Below, piece by piece: positions 16,319-24,755 of a stretch of 30,787 bases of DNA (positions within the stretch are counted from its first letter, which is position 1; every line of letters starts with the position of its first letter). The notes under the pieces are model-generated. The model saw only the letters and a program-made list of their open reading frames with translations. It did no database searches and had not been told where the DNA came from. Made by a program: the position numbers and the translations under genes. The stretch comes from a virus. The DNA lies in the IMG/VR virus record IMGVR_UViG_3300024301_000057, positions 1 through 30,787 of that record; one strand, written 5' to 3'.

Positions 16319-18739
16319 ATGGCACGTCCAATTACAGCTTTAACAGATTCGTTTAAGATTCTTAGAGACAATCTTAACACCATCTCTAACAATGTCGGCG
16401 ACCCTGATCTTCTGACTACTACGTCTAGAGCCTTCACTGAGGGTAATACCGATGTTGCACAGAGATCAGACTCTTCCGATGTTGTAAGTGCCTTAAACGA
16501 ACTAGATTCTGACCTTCACGGGCTTGGCGGTGGTGATGTCAAGAACGATCTGAACTACCTCTCGTATGCGATTAATCGTGTACGTGACAGTGGTATGACG
16601 GGTGCGATCAATGCCATCGACGCATATATCGGTGGTGACTCCGATACTCTTAATGTTGAAGCGAATACAATCAGGGATGCGATCAACGAGATCGAAGCTG
16701 TCTTTGATGCAAGTACACTCAAGATCAATGCGGGAGGTAACTTCCGGTTTGATGGTGCGGGTGACCTAGAAGTCAACTTGGATGGGGGTGATGTTACCTT
16801 CCTCAAGGACTCTGAACAGTACGCACAACTTACTTTAGGAACAACAACCACACTCGACATTACTGTTGCGGGTAAGATCGTAACAGCAGATTCGACTGGT
16901 GGTACATTTGAGATCGATGCAGGGGGTGACATCACCCTTGACGCAGACGGTAACCAGATTCGATTCAAGAACGGTGCGGGTGGAGACGAAGTAACTCACA
17001 CTCTTGCAGACGATGCAACCTACGAGATTGACGCACCTTCTACTTACACAGTGGACGCAGTTGGGGACATTATCCTTGACGCAGACACAGGCAGAGTACG
17101 TATCAAAGACGGCGGGACTGAGGCTTATAACTTCCAGTCCAACGGTATCGTAACCTCTGCGAATGCTCTATTCGTCAATGCATCTGACTTCACCCTGAAC
17201 ACAGACAGTGCGGGTGTTGCGACTATTTCGTTTACGACTGACAGTGCGAACAGAATTGTCTACACATTGACTCCATCGAATCAAACGATGGCAGTAACAA
17301 ATGACTTGACAATTGACGCTTCTCGTGATATAATCCTAGATGCTGCCGGAGCGGATATAGATATGCAAGTTTCTGGTACATCCAGAATCAAGCATACTAT
17401 GGGTGACAGTAATACCGTTGCGGTAACTGGACACTATACTCTCGACGCATCTCAAGACATCATCCTTGATGCGGGTGGAGACAACATCTACTTTGCGGAT
17501 GGTGGTTCTAAGAGATTTACTTATACTCTTGGTACGAACCAAGAAATCGACGTTGTAGGTAACCTCACCTATGACGTGGCTGGTGACATCAACCTAGACG
17601 CTGGTGGTAATACGGTTAACCTGAAAGGTAACGGTACAACCAGAATCTCACACGAATTGGGTGCGACAAACACTACCACAGTAACAGGTAATCTGACAGA
17701 CAGTATCTCTGGTGACTACATTCGAACTGTAGGCAATCAGACGATTACTGACAGTGATTATACTCACACATCGAATACAGCCACTCACAACACTACAGGT
17801 GATTTCACCGTAGACGCAGAATTGGATATTGTCCTTGATGCAAATGGTGGAGACGTATTCCTTAAAGACGGTGGTACAACCTACGGTTCTTTGACTGCGA
17901 CAGGTTCTAACCTGATCGTCAAGTCTGGTACGACTACTGCACTGACATTCTCTGGTGCGAACGTAACGACTGGTGGTACAGTAACCACAGGTGGTAATGT
18001 CACGATGGGTGGCACAACCATTTCAAGAACTGGTGTGTTGACCCTTGACGTTTCGTCTAACATTAACCTTGACGCTGGCGGCGGTAACATCTACCTCAAA
18101 GATGATGGTACTCAGTACGGTAACCTAAAGTGGGGGGTTGGAGACAACCTTATCATTCAGTCTAAGAATGTCACTGCGGTAACATTTGACTCAGGTGAAC
18201 GTGCAACATTCGCTGGTGATGTTTATCAAGGTACTTCGCTCAACACCGAATCCGGTCACTTGGGTGGTGCGATCAACGAAGTCCATGATCAATTAGATTC
18301 TGCAGCCGGAGAGATTGCACTTCATGCGGGAAGACTAAATACCCTAGAATCTGAGATGGATTCCAACGAGACCCTTCTTGGTGCTACTCTACTTTACAAT
18401 GTAGATAATCCTTATAGTTGGGTTAAGTCTACTCCGGTTAAGACTGCAATCAATGATCTAGATAGTGCAGTTGGTACGTTATCTGATCTGGATGGAACCA
18501 CATTCGTATCTGCCTCAGACAAGGCAAATGTTGTGGCTGCACTCAACGTGCTTGCGGGTGACGTACAACAACTTCAAGACAGCGCTGGAACACTGGACGC
18601 TAGAATCGGATCACTTGCAAACCTTGCTGCATTCTTTGATAGTGCGGGAGCGACTGCAAGTATTGTAAACGCCCTGAACCATATGGCAAGTAGAGTAGTG
18701 GATATCTATGATGAGAATGGCACTCTCTTAAATACTTAA
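16319..18739 (+). CDS. Fibre-like structural protein with beta-repeats
   Basis: This 806-residue protein starts immediately after the previous stop (TAGATG). The N-terminus (ARPITALTDSFKILRDNLNT, then SNNVGD and DVVSALNELDSDLHGL) is helical. The middle, about residues 155-600, holds repeats centred on D-I-x-L-D-A-G-G-x-x-I-x-(F/L)-K-D-G-G; seven clear copies are seen. Such Gly/Asp-rich repeats predict a beta-solenoid or triple-beta shaft, typical of trimeric phage fibres. The C-terminus (about 640-806) returns to helical, coiled-coil-like sequence with repeated 'INDLDSAVGTLSDLD' and 'VVAALNVLAGDVQQLQDSAG' segments. Strong enrichment in Asp and Gly and lack of Cys fit an extracellular structural protein. 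A role as tail fibre or fibre shaft is inferred. Confidence 0.7.
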   Translation: MARPITALTDSFKILRDNLNTISNNVGDPDLLTTTSRAFTEGNTDVAQRSDSSDVVSALNELDSDLHGLGGGDVKNDLNYLSYAINRVRDSGMTGAINAIDAYIGGDSDTLNVEANTIRDAINEIEAVFDASTLKINAGGNFRFDGAGDLEVNLDGGDVTFLKDSEQYAQLTLGTTTTLDITVAGKIVTADSTGGTFEIDAGGDITLDADGNQIRFKNGAGGDEVTHTLADDATYEIDAPSTYTVDAVGDIILDADTGRVRIKDGGTEAYNFQSNGIVTSANALFVNASDFTLNTDSAGVATISFTTDSANRIVYTLTPSNQTMAVTNDLTIDASRDIILDAAGADIDMQVSGTSRIKHTMGDSNTVAVTGHYTLDASQDIILDAGGDNIYFADGGSKRFTYTLGTNQEIDVVGNLTYDVAGDINLDAGGNTVNLKGNGTTRISHELGATNTTTVTGNLTDSISGDYIRTVGNQTITDSDYTHTSNTATHNTTGDFTVDAELDIVLDANGGDVFLKDGGTTYGSLTATGSNLIVKSGTTTALTFSGANVTTGGTVTTGGNVTMGGTTISRTGVLTLDVSSNINLDAGGGNIYLKDDGTQYGNLKWGVGDNLIIQSKNVTAVTFDSGERATFAGDVYQGTSLNTESGHLGGAINEVHDQLDSAAGEIALHAGRLNTLESEMDSNETLLGATLLYNVDNPYSWVKSTPVKTAINDLDSAVGTLSDLDGTTFVSASDKANVVAALNVLAGDVQQLQDSAGTLDARIGSLANLAAFFDSAGATASIVNALNHMASRVVDIYDENGTLLNT
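16928..18100 (+). repeat. Protein-level DIxLDAGG repeats in the fibre gene
   Basis: Seven copies of a [D/N]-I-x-L-D-A motif start at 16928, 17066, 17327, 17456, 17585, 17825 and 18059. The spacings are 46, 87, 43, 43, 80 and 78 codons, that is about one or two times 40-43 residues. Most copies are followed by G-G-x-x-[I/V]-x-[F/L]-K-x-G-G. The DNA of the copies differs at many synonymous positions, so they are old repeats. Confidence 0.75.
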
Positions 18740-18754
18740 TAAAAGGACGGTGGA

Positions 18755-21244
18755 ATGCCAATTGCGAAAAGTAAACCGCTTAAACTCCAAAGTCCGGATC
18801 AAGGCGATTTAAAGAGATTAAGTAGTACCGAAGAAAACTATCTGTCATATCTGGTAGGAACTCATCTTGTCGAAACAAGTAGCGATATCGGTGATATTAC
18901 GCTTACTTCGACAGGCAATACTTCTATTGGCTCTCATTTAGATACTTTCTTTAATCAGGCGATAGGTACACACCCAGGCTCTTCGATCACTTCAGGAACA
19001 ACGGAGACCACCCTCTATCAGGTTGCGGGAACTGCATCCGAAACCGATTCGGACTTCCGTAAACCAGTCTCATACTATAATCCTCCGACAGACGGGCCTA
19101 CCAGTCTATTGGAGGGTGTGCATGAGATGGCAGATTCAGACATGAACCGTTTGGTTGACCGTCTCAACGGCCGTATCGCACTATCTGATTATATTGGTCA
19201 ATATAAACTTGGTTCTTCTTCGCCTGGCGGAGACTACACCACACACATATCTAACGTGTTCTCTGATACTCTCAATAGTGGACTTGTTGCTAATTATAAC
19301 ATATATCGTAGAACAACGCAAGCACAACCTACCAGTATTTTAGACAGTGATGGTACTGTAACCGCACTCATGTCTATTAAGAGAAGTAGCGGCCGCACAG
19401 GAACATATCAGGGTGTTGAACGGATGACGAACCGACAGATGAAAATCTCGTTGGGTCAACGTGCGAAGACTAGACGTGCAATTGCAGATAGTATTGGGTC
19501 TTATCAATTAAGGTCAAGTTCTCAGGGCGCACCTCTGACGGGTTCTTGGAGAGCCGTTGGTACTGCGACTGACACTAAACAAATCTTGGAAGAGACTGCA
19601 TATACTCGTACAAGAGTTTCGACTTACAATAGAGACCGAGCTTCAACCTATACTCGTGTATCGACACGCACCAGTACTAGAGACTTTGCTGGAGATTATG
19701 TAGGTAACTACTCAAGAACGTTTGAAGGTAATTATAACAGAACCTTCGTGGGTAATTATGTAGGCGACTTCATTGGTAACTACACCCGAACCAGACTCTC
19801 CATTTATAACAGAACCAGAACTTCTGCATACACTGGTGACTATGTTGGTAACTACACTAGACTCTTTGGTGGTAACTATACCAGAGGCTTCCTTGGAGAA
19901 TATGCCAGAAACTTTGCGGGTGACTACACAGGCAATTACTCTAGAAACTTCGAAGGTAATTATTCTCGTGCTTTTACTCGGACTAGAGCTTCTAATTATA
20001 CCAGAACGTCAACCAGAACGTCAACCCGCACAAGAACTTCTGCATATGCTGGTGATTTTGTTGGTAACTATGGTCGTTCTTTCACAGGGAATTACAGTCG
20101 TGGTTTTGTAGGAAACTATGGTAGAACCAGAGTATCCTCTTATTCCCGAAACTTTGCAGGAAACTTTTTAGGCGAATATACACGTACATCAACACGTACA
20201 TCGACAAGAGATTTCACCAGAGATGCGATTTACCCTGACTATACTCGCACAAGTGTCCGTGATGGGTACTACTTTAGATTTGGAAACCCCGATACTTGGT
20301 CTGAAGTTCAGACCTTTATCGGCCCTGCTTATTATACGGGTAACTATACATTATCTCCTAGCTTTATAGGTAATTATACTACAGTTAGGTCTTCTGCTGT
20401 ACAGTATGGTAGACTTATATTTTATATACAAGGCCCAGATAACGTAGATGCCGAAGGATTTCCTATCGGCAATATGTACAGTCGTTTTTTGTACTATGCC
20501 AGAACAGCATTCTACACTGGTAACTATACAAGAACCAGCATTACTTCTTTTACGGGTAACTACTTAGGAGACTATGCTGGTAACTTTTTAGGTGATTACA
20601 CTCGTACATCAACACGTACAAGAACGTCCGGTTATAGTAGAAACTTCGTAGGTAATTATAGTAGAACCAGAAATTCAGCATACTCACGCACCAGAAACTC
20701 AACGTACACACGTACCTCAACCCGAACAAGTTCTACAGATTTTGTTGGAGACTTTGCGGGTAACTTTGTTGGTGATTATGCTAGGGACTTTGTTGGTAAC
20801 TATTCACGATCATATACCAGAACAAGAGTCTCGGCCTACACCAGAAACTCTACTCGGACACGTCCCTCTACATATTCAAGAACAAGAGTCTCTGCCTATA
20901 CTCGTGGACGGGCATCCGCATACTCAAGAACCAGAATTACTGACTACTCACGTGATTTTATCGGGGATTACTCTAGAGGTTTCTTGGGGAACTACACAAG
21001 AAACTCACTAAATACCTTTAGTCGAGATCGTGTATCTGCATACTCCAGAAATAGAGACTCCACATATGCCAGAACGAGCACACGAACAAGGGTTTCCAGT
21101 TATGCAGGAGACTTTACTGGTGATTATGCTAGAACCTTTGTCGGAAATTATTCCAGAAGTTTCTTAGGAAACTACGTTGGAACCACGATTGGTTCTTCCA
21201 CTTCAGTCATTGAAACGTACACCTTGTATGTTCGATATGCATAA
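18755..21244 (+). CDS. Tetrapeptide-repeat structural protein A
   Basis: This 829-residue protein has a good ribosome site (AGGACGG) before its ATG. The N-terminal 280 residues are a globular, modular region: LSSTEENYLSYLVGTHLVET, GDITLTSTGNTSIGSHLDTF, YQVAGT, HEMADSDMNRLVDRL, YKLGSSSPGGDY and YQLRSSSQGAPLTG. These modules resemble adhesin-type modules of marine phage structural proteins. From residue 283 to about 808 the sequence is an almost strict four-residue repeat, such as YVGN-YSRT-FEGN-YNRT-FVGN, with variants STRT and R-x-S-x. The repeat is interrupted near residues 500-590 by non-repetitive segments. The C-terminus ends in YTLYVRYA. It is a close paralogue of the next gene (shared N-terminus, repeats, central island and C-terminus). 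A fibre or adhesin role is inferred; the molecular function is unknown. Confidence 0.75.
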   Translation: MPIAKSKPLKLQSPDQGDLKRLSSTEENYLSYLVGTHLVETSSDIGDITLTSTGNTSIGSHLDTFFNQAIGTHPGSSITSGTTETTLYQVAGTASETDSDFRKPVSYYNPPTDGPTSLLEGVHEMADSDMNRLVDRLNGRIALSDYIGQYKLGSSSPGGDYTTHISNVFSDTLNSGLVANYNIYRRTTQAQPTSILDSDGTVTALMSIKRSSGRTGTYQGVERMTNRQMKISLGQRAKTRRAIADSIGSYQLRSSSQGAPLTGSWRAVGTATDTKQILEETAYTRTRVSTYNRDRASTYTRVSTRTSTRDFAGDYVGNYSRTFEGNYNRTFVGNYVGDFIGNYTRTRLSIYNRTRTSAYTGDYVGNYTRLFGGNYTRGFLGEYARNFAGDYTGNYSRNFEGNYSRAFTRTRASNYTRTSTRTSTRTRTSAYAGDFVGNYGRSFTGNYSRGFVGNYGRTRVSSYSRNFAGNFLGEYTRTSTRTSTRDFTRDAIYPDYTRTSVRDGYYFRFGNPDTWSEVQTFIGPAYYTGNYTLSPSFIGNYTTVRSSAVQYGRLIFYIQGPDNVDAEGFPIGNMYSRFLYYARTAFYTGNYTRTSITSFTGNYLGDYAGNFLGDYTRTSTRTRTSGYSRNFVGNYSRTRNSAYSRTRNSTYTRTSTRTSSTDFVGDFAGNFVGDYARDFVGNYSRSYTRTRVSAYTRNSTRTRPSTYSRTRVSAYTRGRASAYSRTRITDYSRDFIGDYSRGFLGNYTRNSLNTFSRDRVSAYSRNRDSTYARTSTRTRVSSYAGDFTGDYARTFVGNYSRSFLGNYVGTTIGSSTSVIETYTLYVRYA
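19601..21180 (+). repeat. Four-residue (12-base) repeat tract in protein A
   Basis: Residues 283 to about 808 are written in units of four with Tyr or Phe first, Gly or Arg third, and Asn, Asp, Glu, Thr or Ser around them: YxGN/YxGD, YxRx, FxGN, RxSx and STRT. Codons for the same unit vary widely (for Gly-Asn-Tyr: GGT AAC TAC, GGT AAT TAT, GGC AAT TAC, GGA AAC TAT, GGG AAT TAC), so the repetition is far clearer in protein than in DNA. Confidence 0.9.
20282..20332 (+). other. 17-residue island interrupting the repeats of protein A
   Basis: After YYFRF, a 17-residue non-repetitive segment (GNPDTWSEVQTFIGPAY) precedes the return of the repeat at YTGN. Protein B has a segment of the same length at the equivalent place, after YYVRF (23361-23411). 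The shared frame YYxRF-17-Y suggests a homologous structural element, such as a kink or a small binding loop. Confidence 0.65.
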
Positions 21245-21247
21245 ATA
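21240..21247 (+). promoter_or_regulatory. Variant late promoter before protein B
   Basis: CATAAATA followed by GAG overlaps the stop codon of protein A and lies 34 bases before the ATG of protein B. It differs from the T4 late consensus only at the first base and has the same position relative to its gene as the exact copies at 4525, 7908 and 26735. Confidence 0.5.
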
Positions 21248-21281
21248 GAGGAAGAACTAACGATATGGATGAGAAATTTTA

Positions 21282-24200
21282 ATGTCTTCGAACATACCAC
21301 TAAAACTAGAAGGAACGAATGGCGATCTTCAGGAGATGACCTCTACTGAAGAGAACTATTTGGCCTATGTGGTTGGTAAGGATAACCTAACAGGAACATC
21401 CAATGATGTGAGTGACATCACACTGACATCTGCTGGCAACACAACCATTGGTTCATATGTAGATACGTTTTACAATCAAGCGGTTGGGACACACCCTGCC
21501 TCTTCGATTACTGGCGGATCAACCACAACGACTGTTTACCAGACTGCGGGAACGAAGACACCCTCATCTGGTTCTTTGCGTCCTGTTGGTTATACGACTG
21601 TTAGTTCAACACCAAGTTTATACGAAATGAATGACTCGGACATGAATGTCCTTGCAAGAAGACTTAACTCTCGTATCGCAACTTCCGACTATCCTGGCGT
21701 ATTCAAACTCGGATCGTCTTCGCCTGGCGGAGATTATGCAGCACACATTGCCGGTGTCTTTACTGATACACAGACCGATGGTACAAGTGTAACATACAAC
21801 ATTTATCAGAGAAATGCAATGACTGCACCAACTACGGTCAGACCTATTGGTCTTCGTAGTGATGGTGATACTCAAGAGATGGCGGATTCAGACATCTCTG
21901 ATAGTATTGGTGCGTTCGTAAGAAATATTCGTGCAACGGCTGGTGAGATTGGTTCTTATCAGTTGCGTTCTGCTTCGCAGGGTGCACCTACAGATGCTGG
22001 TACGTGGACTGCGGTAGGTACTGCCACAGACACTAAGAAAGACACAGCTGAGACATCATACACTAGAACACGTACCTCAGCTTATACTAGAAACCGTGCA
22101 TCGACATACACAAGGGATCGTGTTTCTACCTACACAAGAAACTCGACACGTACTCGCACGTCAAGTTATCTTGGGGATTATATCGGGGATTACACTCGTG
22201 GGTTTATCGGAAACTACAGCCGAGACTTTGCGGGGGATTATGTCGGGGACTATGTTGGTAACTATGCCAGAACTCGCACATCAACATACACCAGAAATAG
22301 AGTAACCAACTTTGCCGGTAACTTTATTGGCGACTATACTCGCACACGTGTTTCATCTTATACTAGAGATCGTGTTACCAACTTCACTCGTGATCGTGTT
22401 TCTACCTATAATAGAACAAGAACCTCTACGTATTCAAGAACTCGCATCACCGATTATGTTGGCGACTTCATTGGTAACTACACCAGAGACAGAATTTCTA
22501 CCTACTCAAGAACTCGTGTATCATCTTATGCGGGTGATTATGTAGGTAATTATAGTCGTGCATTCCTTGGGAATTACTCTAGAGATTTCGCAGGTAACTA
22601 CGCAAGAGACTTTGCAGGCGACTATCTTGGTAACTATGCAAGAACTTCTACTAGGGATTCTACTCTAGGTAGAGATTCTACTTATTCAAGAACGTCAACT
22701 CGTACAAGAGTTTCAACTTACACAAGAACACGTGCAACCAACTATCAACGCACACGTAATTCAGCTTACACAAGAAATTCGACTCGTACCAGAACTTCGA
22801 CTTATACCCGTGACAGAGTAACTAACTTTGCTGGTAACTTCGTAGGCAACTATGCGAGAAACTTTGCAGGCGACTTTGTGGGTAACTACGCCCGTGGATT
22901 CTTGGGTAACTATGTTGGTAACTTTGTGGGTAACTACACTCGCACGGGTTATTATGCCGGTGACTTTGTTGGAGAATATTCTCGTACAAGAACTGCTACG
23001 GGTGATTATACTCGTAACAGTACACGTACAAGTACACCAACCGGAAACTATCAAAGAACCAGAACTGCAACAGGTACGTATACTCGTACCTCTACCAGAA
23101 CAAGTACTCCGACTGGCACATACACTCGTACAAGAACTGCAACGGGTACGTATACTCGTGTATCGACACGTACAAGAACTGCAACGGGTGATTATACTCG
23201 TGTTAGAGCGGCAACGGGTACGTATACTCGGGCCCGTGCTGCAGGGGTTGCGTATACTCGCAACCGTGTTGGTGCGGTGGCTTATACCAGAACCAGAGTT
23301 GCTACGACTAGTTACACAAGAACTCAGAACTACGCCCGAACACTGTATTATGTTCGGTTTAATAATAACCCTTATGAACCAGACGTTTTAACTTATACTA
23401 GTATTGGATATTATGCACGGACAACTAGTTACAACAGATCGGCATCATATACGGGTAACTACTCTCGTAACGTAACGTATGCGGGTAACTATGCGAGAAC
23501 TGTGTACTACACTGGAAACTACACGAGAACCCTGTACTACACAGGTAACTACACGAGAACTCTATACTACGCTGGTGACTTTACGGGTAACTATCAAAGA
23601 ACCCTGTACTACGCTGGAAACTACACGAGAACTCTATACTACGCTGGTGACTTCGTGGGTAACTACACGAGAACTCTGTACTACGTTGGTGATTATACCC
23701 GTACTCTATACTACGCTGGTGACTTTACAGGTAACTATACGAGAACCCTGTACTACGTTGGTGATTACGCAAGAACGTCTACACGAACATCTACACCAAC
23801 ATTAGATTACACACGTACTCGTGCAACTGATTATACGAGAAACAGAAGTTCAGCTTATACTCGCACATCAACTCGTACTCGTGGTTCTGCATATACCCGT
23901 GACAGAGTAACTGACTTTGCCGGTAACTTTGCGGGTAACTACGCAAGAAACTTTGCTGGTGATTACACAGGCAATTACTCTCGTGGATTCCTTGGTGATT
24001 ATGTGGGTAACTTCGTAGGTAACTATGCGAGAAACTTCGCAGGCGATTATGTGGGTAACTATTCTAGAAGTTTCCTTGGCAACTTCGCAGGTAACTTTGT
24101 GGGTGAATACACAAGAACATCCCTAAGAACTCGTACTTCTTCCTACAACCGAACAAGAACTTCAGCATACACCAGAAGCAGAACATCTGCTTACGCAAGG

Positions 24201-24755
24201 ACATCTACCCGTACAAGTACGAGCGACTTCCTTGGTGAATACACTCGTGGGTTCTTGGGTAACTACACAAGAAACAGTCTTAATACATTTACTGGCAATT
24301 TCTTGGGTAACTATTCACGAGACTTTGCTGGAAACTACTCAAGAACATTCACAGGCGATTACTTGGGTAACTTCATCGGTAACTATACCCGTGGATTCCT
24401 TGGGGAGTATACTCGTGATCGTGTGACTGACTTTGCCGGTGACTTTATTGGTAACTACTCACGTGACTTTGTGGGTGAGTATACCAGAACTTCACTACGT
24501 ACCTCGACCCGCACAAGACTTTCGACCTACAGTAGAACTCGTTTGTCTACTTACACACGGAATAGTACACGTGATAGTACTAGAGACTTTGCTGGAGACT
24601 ATATAGGTGATTACCAGAGAACCTTTACTGGTGATTATTCTAGAGAATTCTTGGGTAACTACTCTAGAAGTTTCTTGGGTAATTATACAGGTACAACTAT
24701 TGCGGCCACTTCTAGTACGATTCAAACGTACACTCTTTACGTAAGGGCAGCTTGA
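21282..24755 (+). CDS. Tetrapeptide-repeat structural protein B
   Basis: This 1157-residue protein is a longer paralogue of the preceding gene. The N-terminal 259 residues share its modules: MTSTEENYLAYVVGKDN, SDITLTSAGNTTIGSYVDTF, YQTAGT, YEMNDSDMNVLARRLNSRIA, FKLGSSSPGGDYAAHIAGVF and YQLRSASQGAPTDAG. Residues 260 to about 1136 are the four-residue repeat, with three local variants: six-residue units such as RTATGD and STPTGN (about 580-660), a central island after YYVRF, and a ten-residue unit YYxGNYTRTL (about 722-831). The C-terminus ends in YTLYVRAA, like protein A. It is strongly enriched in Tyr, Arg, Thr, Asn and Gly, poor in Lys, and has no Cys. No signal peptide or membrane segment is seen. 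A surface fibre or adhesin is the likeliest product. The following genes encode a glycosyltransferase and an oxygenase that may modify it. Confidence 0.75.
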   Translation: MSSNIPLKLEGTNGDLQEMTSTEENYLAYVVGKDNLTGTSNDVSDITLTSAGNTTIGSYVDTFYNQAVGTHPASSITGGSTTTTVYQTAGTKTPSSGSLRPVGYTTVSSTPSLYEMNDSDMNVLARRLNSRIATSDYPGVFKLGSSSPGGDYAAHIAGVFTDTQTDGTSVTYNIYQRNAMTAPTTVRPIGLRSDGDTQEMADSDISDSIGAFVRNIRATAGEIGSYQLRSASQGAPTDAGTWTAVGTATDTKKDTAETSYTRTRTSAYTRNRASTYTRDRVSTYTRNSTRTRTSSYLGDYIGDYTRGFIGNYSRDFAGDYVGDYVGNYARTRTSTYTRNRVTNFAGNFIGDYTRTRVSSYTRDRVTNFTRDRVSTYNRTRTSTYSRTRITDYVGDFIGNYTRDRISTYSRTRVSSYAGDYVGNYSRAFLGNYSRDFAGNYARDFAGDYLGNYARTSTRDSTLGRDSTYSRTSTRTRVSTYTRTRATNYQRTRNSAYTRNSTRTRTSTYTRDRVTNFAGNFVGNYARNFAGDFVGNYARGFLGNYVGNFVGNYTRTGYYAGDFVGEYSRTRTATGDYTRNSTRTSTPTGNYQRTRTATGTYTRTSTRTSTPTGTYTRTRTATGTYTRVSTRTRTATGDYTRVRAATGTYTRARAAGVAYTRNRVGAVAYTRTRVATTSYTRTQNYARTLYYVRFNNNPYEPDVLTYTSIGYYARTTSYNRSASYTGNYSRNVTYAGNYARTVYYTGNYTRTLYYTGNYTRTLYYAGDFTGNYQRTLYYAGNYTRTLYYAGDFVGNYTRTLYYVGDYTRTLYYAGDFTGNYTRTLYYVGDYARTSTRTSTPTLDYTRTRATDYTRNRSSAYTRTSTRTRGSAYTRDRVTDFAGNFAGNYARNFAGDYTGNYSRGFLGDYVGNFVGNYARNFAGDYVGNYSRSFLGNFAGNFVGEYTRTSLRTRTSSYNRTRTSAYTRSRTSAYARTSTRTSTSDFLGEYTRGFLGNYTRNSLNTFTGNFLGNYSRDFAGNYSRTFTGDYLGNFIGNYTRGFLGEYTRDRVTDFAGDFIGNYSRDFVGEYTRTSLRTSTRTRLSTYSRTRLSTYTRNSTRDSTRDFAGDYIGDYQRTFTGDYSREFLGNYSRSFLGNYTGTTIAATSSTIQTYTLYVRAA
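23361..23411 (+). other. 17-residue island interrupting the repeats of protein B
   Basis: The segment NNNPYEPDVLTYTSIGY follows YYVRF and is followed by YARTTSYNRS. It has the same length and flanks as the island in protein A (20282-20332). Both contain Pro and acidic residues near their start and a Thr-aromatic pair in the middle. Confidence 0.65.
23445..23775 (+). repeat. 30/42-base tandem repeat (YYxGNYTRTL units)
   Basis: About ten consecutive units of ten residues (YY-x-GNYTRTL) or fourteen residues (with an added DF-x-GN) lie head to tail. Unlike the rest of the tract, the DNA is nearly identical between units: ACGAGAACTCTATACTACGC occurs exactly in at least two units, and ACGAGAACCCTGTACTAC in others. 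This indicates recent amplification by duplication or unequal recombination. Confidence 0.8.

Larger units (their letters stand above)
22059..24690 (+). repeat. Four-residue repeat tract in protein B
   Basis: About 870 residues follow the same [Y/F/R/S]-x-[G/R/S]-x register as protein A, for example YLGD-YIGD-YTRG-FIGN-YSRD-FAGD. Departures from four are mostly two-residue additions (GY, LY, QN, TS, AS) or six-residue units (RTATGT, STPTGN), so the alternation by two is kept. Reverse-strand open frames across this tract are by-products of the repeat. Confidence 0.9.

Noticed and set aside
22761-23391. Open frames on the other strand and in shifted frames across the repeat tracts
   Set aside because: Repetitive 12-base periodicity creates long shadow frames; they lack ribosome sites and conserved features and lie wholly inside the real gene.
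22059-24690. CRISPR-like or satellite-like direct repeats in DNA
   Set aside because: The repetition is a reading-frame-locked peptide repeat with continuous coding and variable synonymous codons; there is no constant repeat with unique spacers.
18755-24755. Diversity-generating retroelement acting on the repeat proteins
   Set aside because: No reverse transcriptase or template repeat is seen in the window, and the variation is synonymous rather than adenine-targeted.
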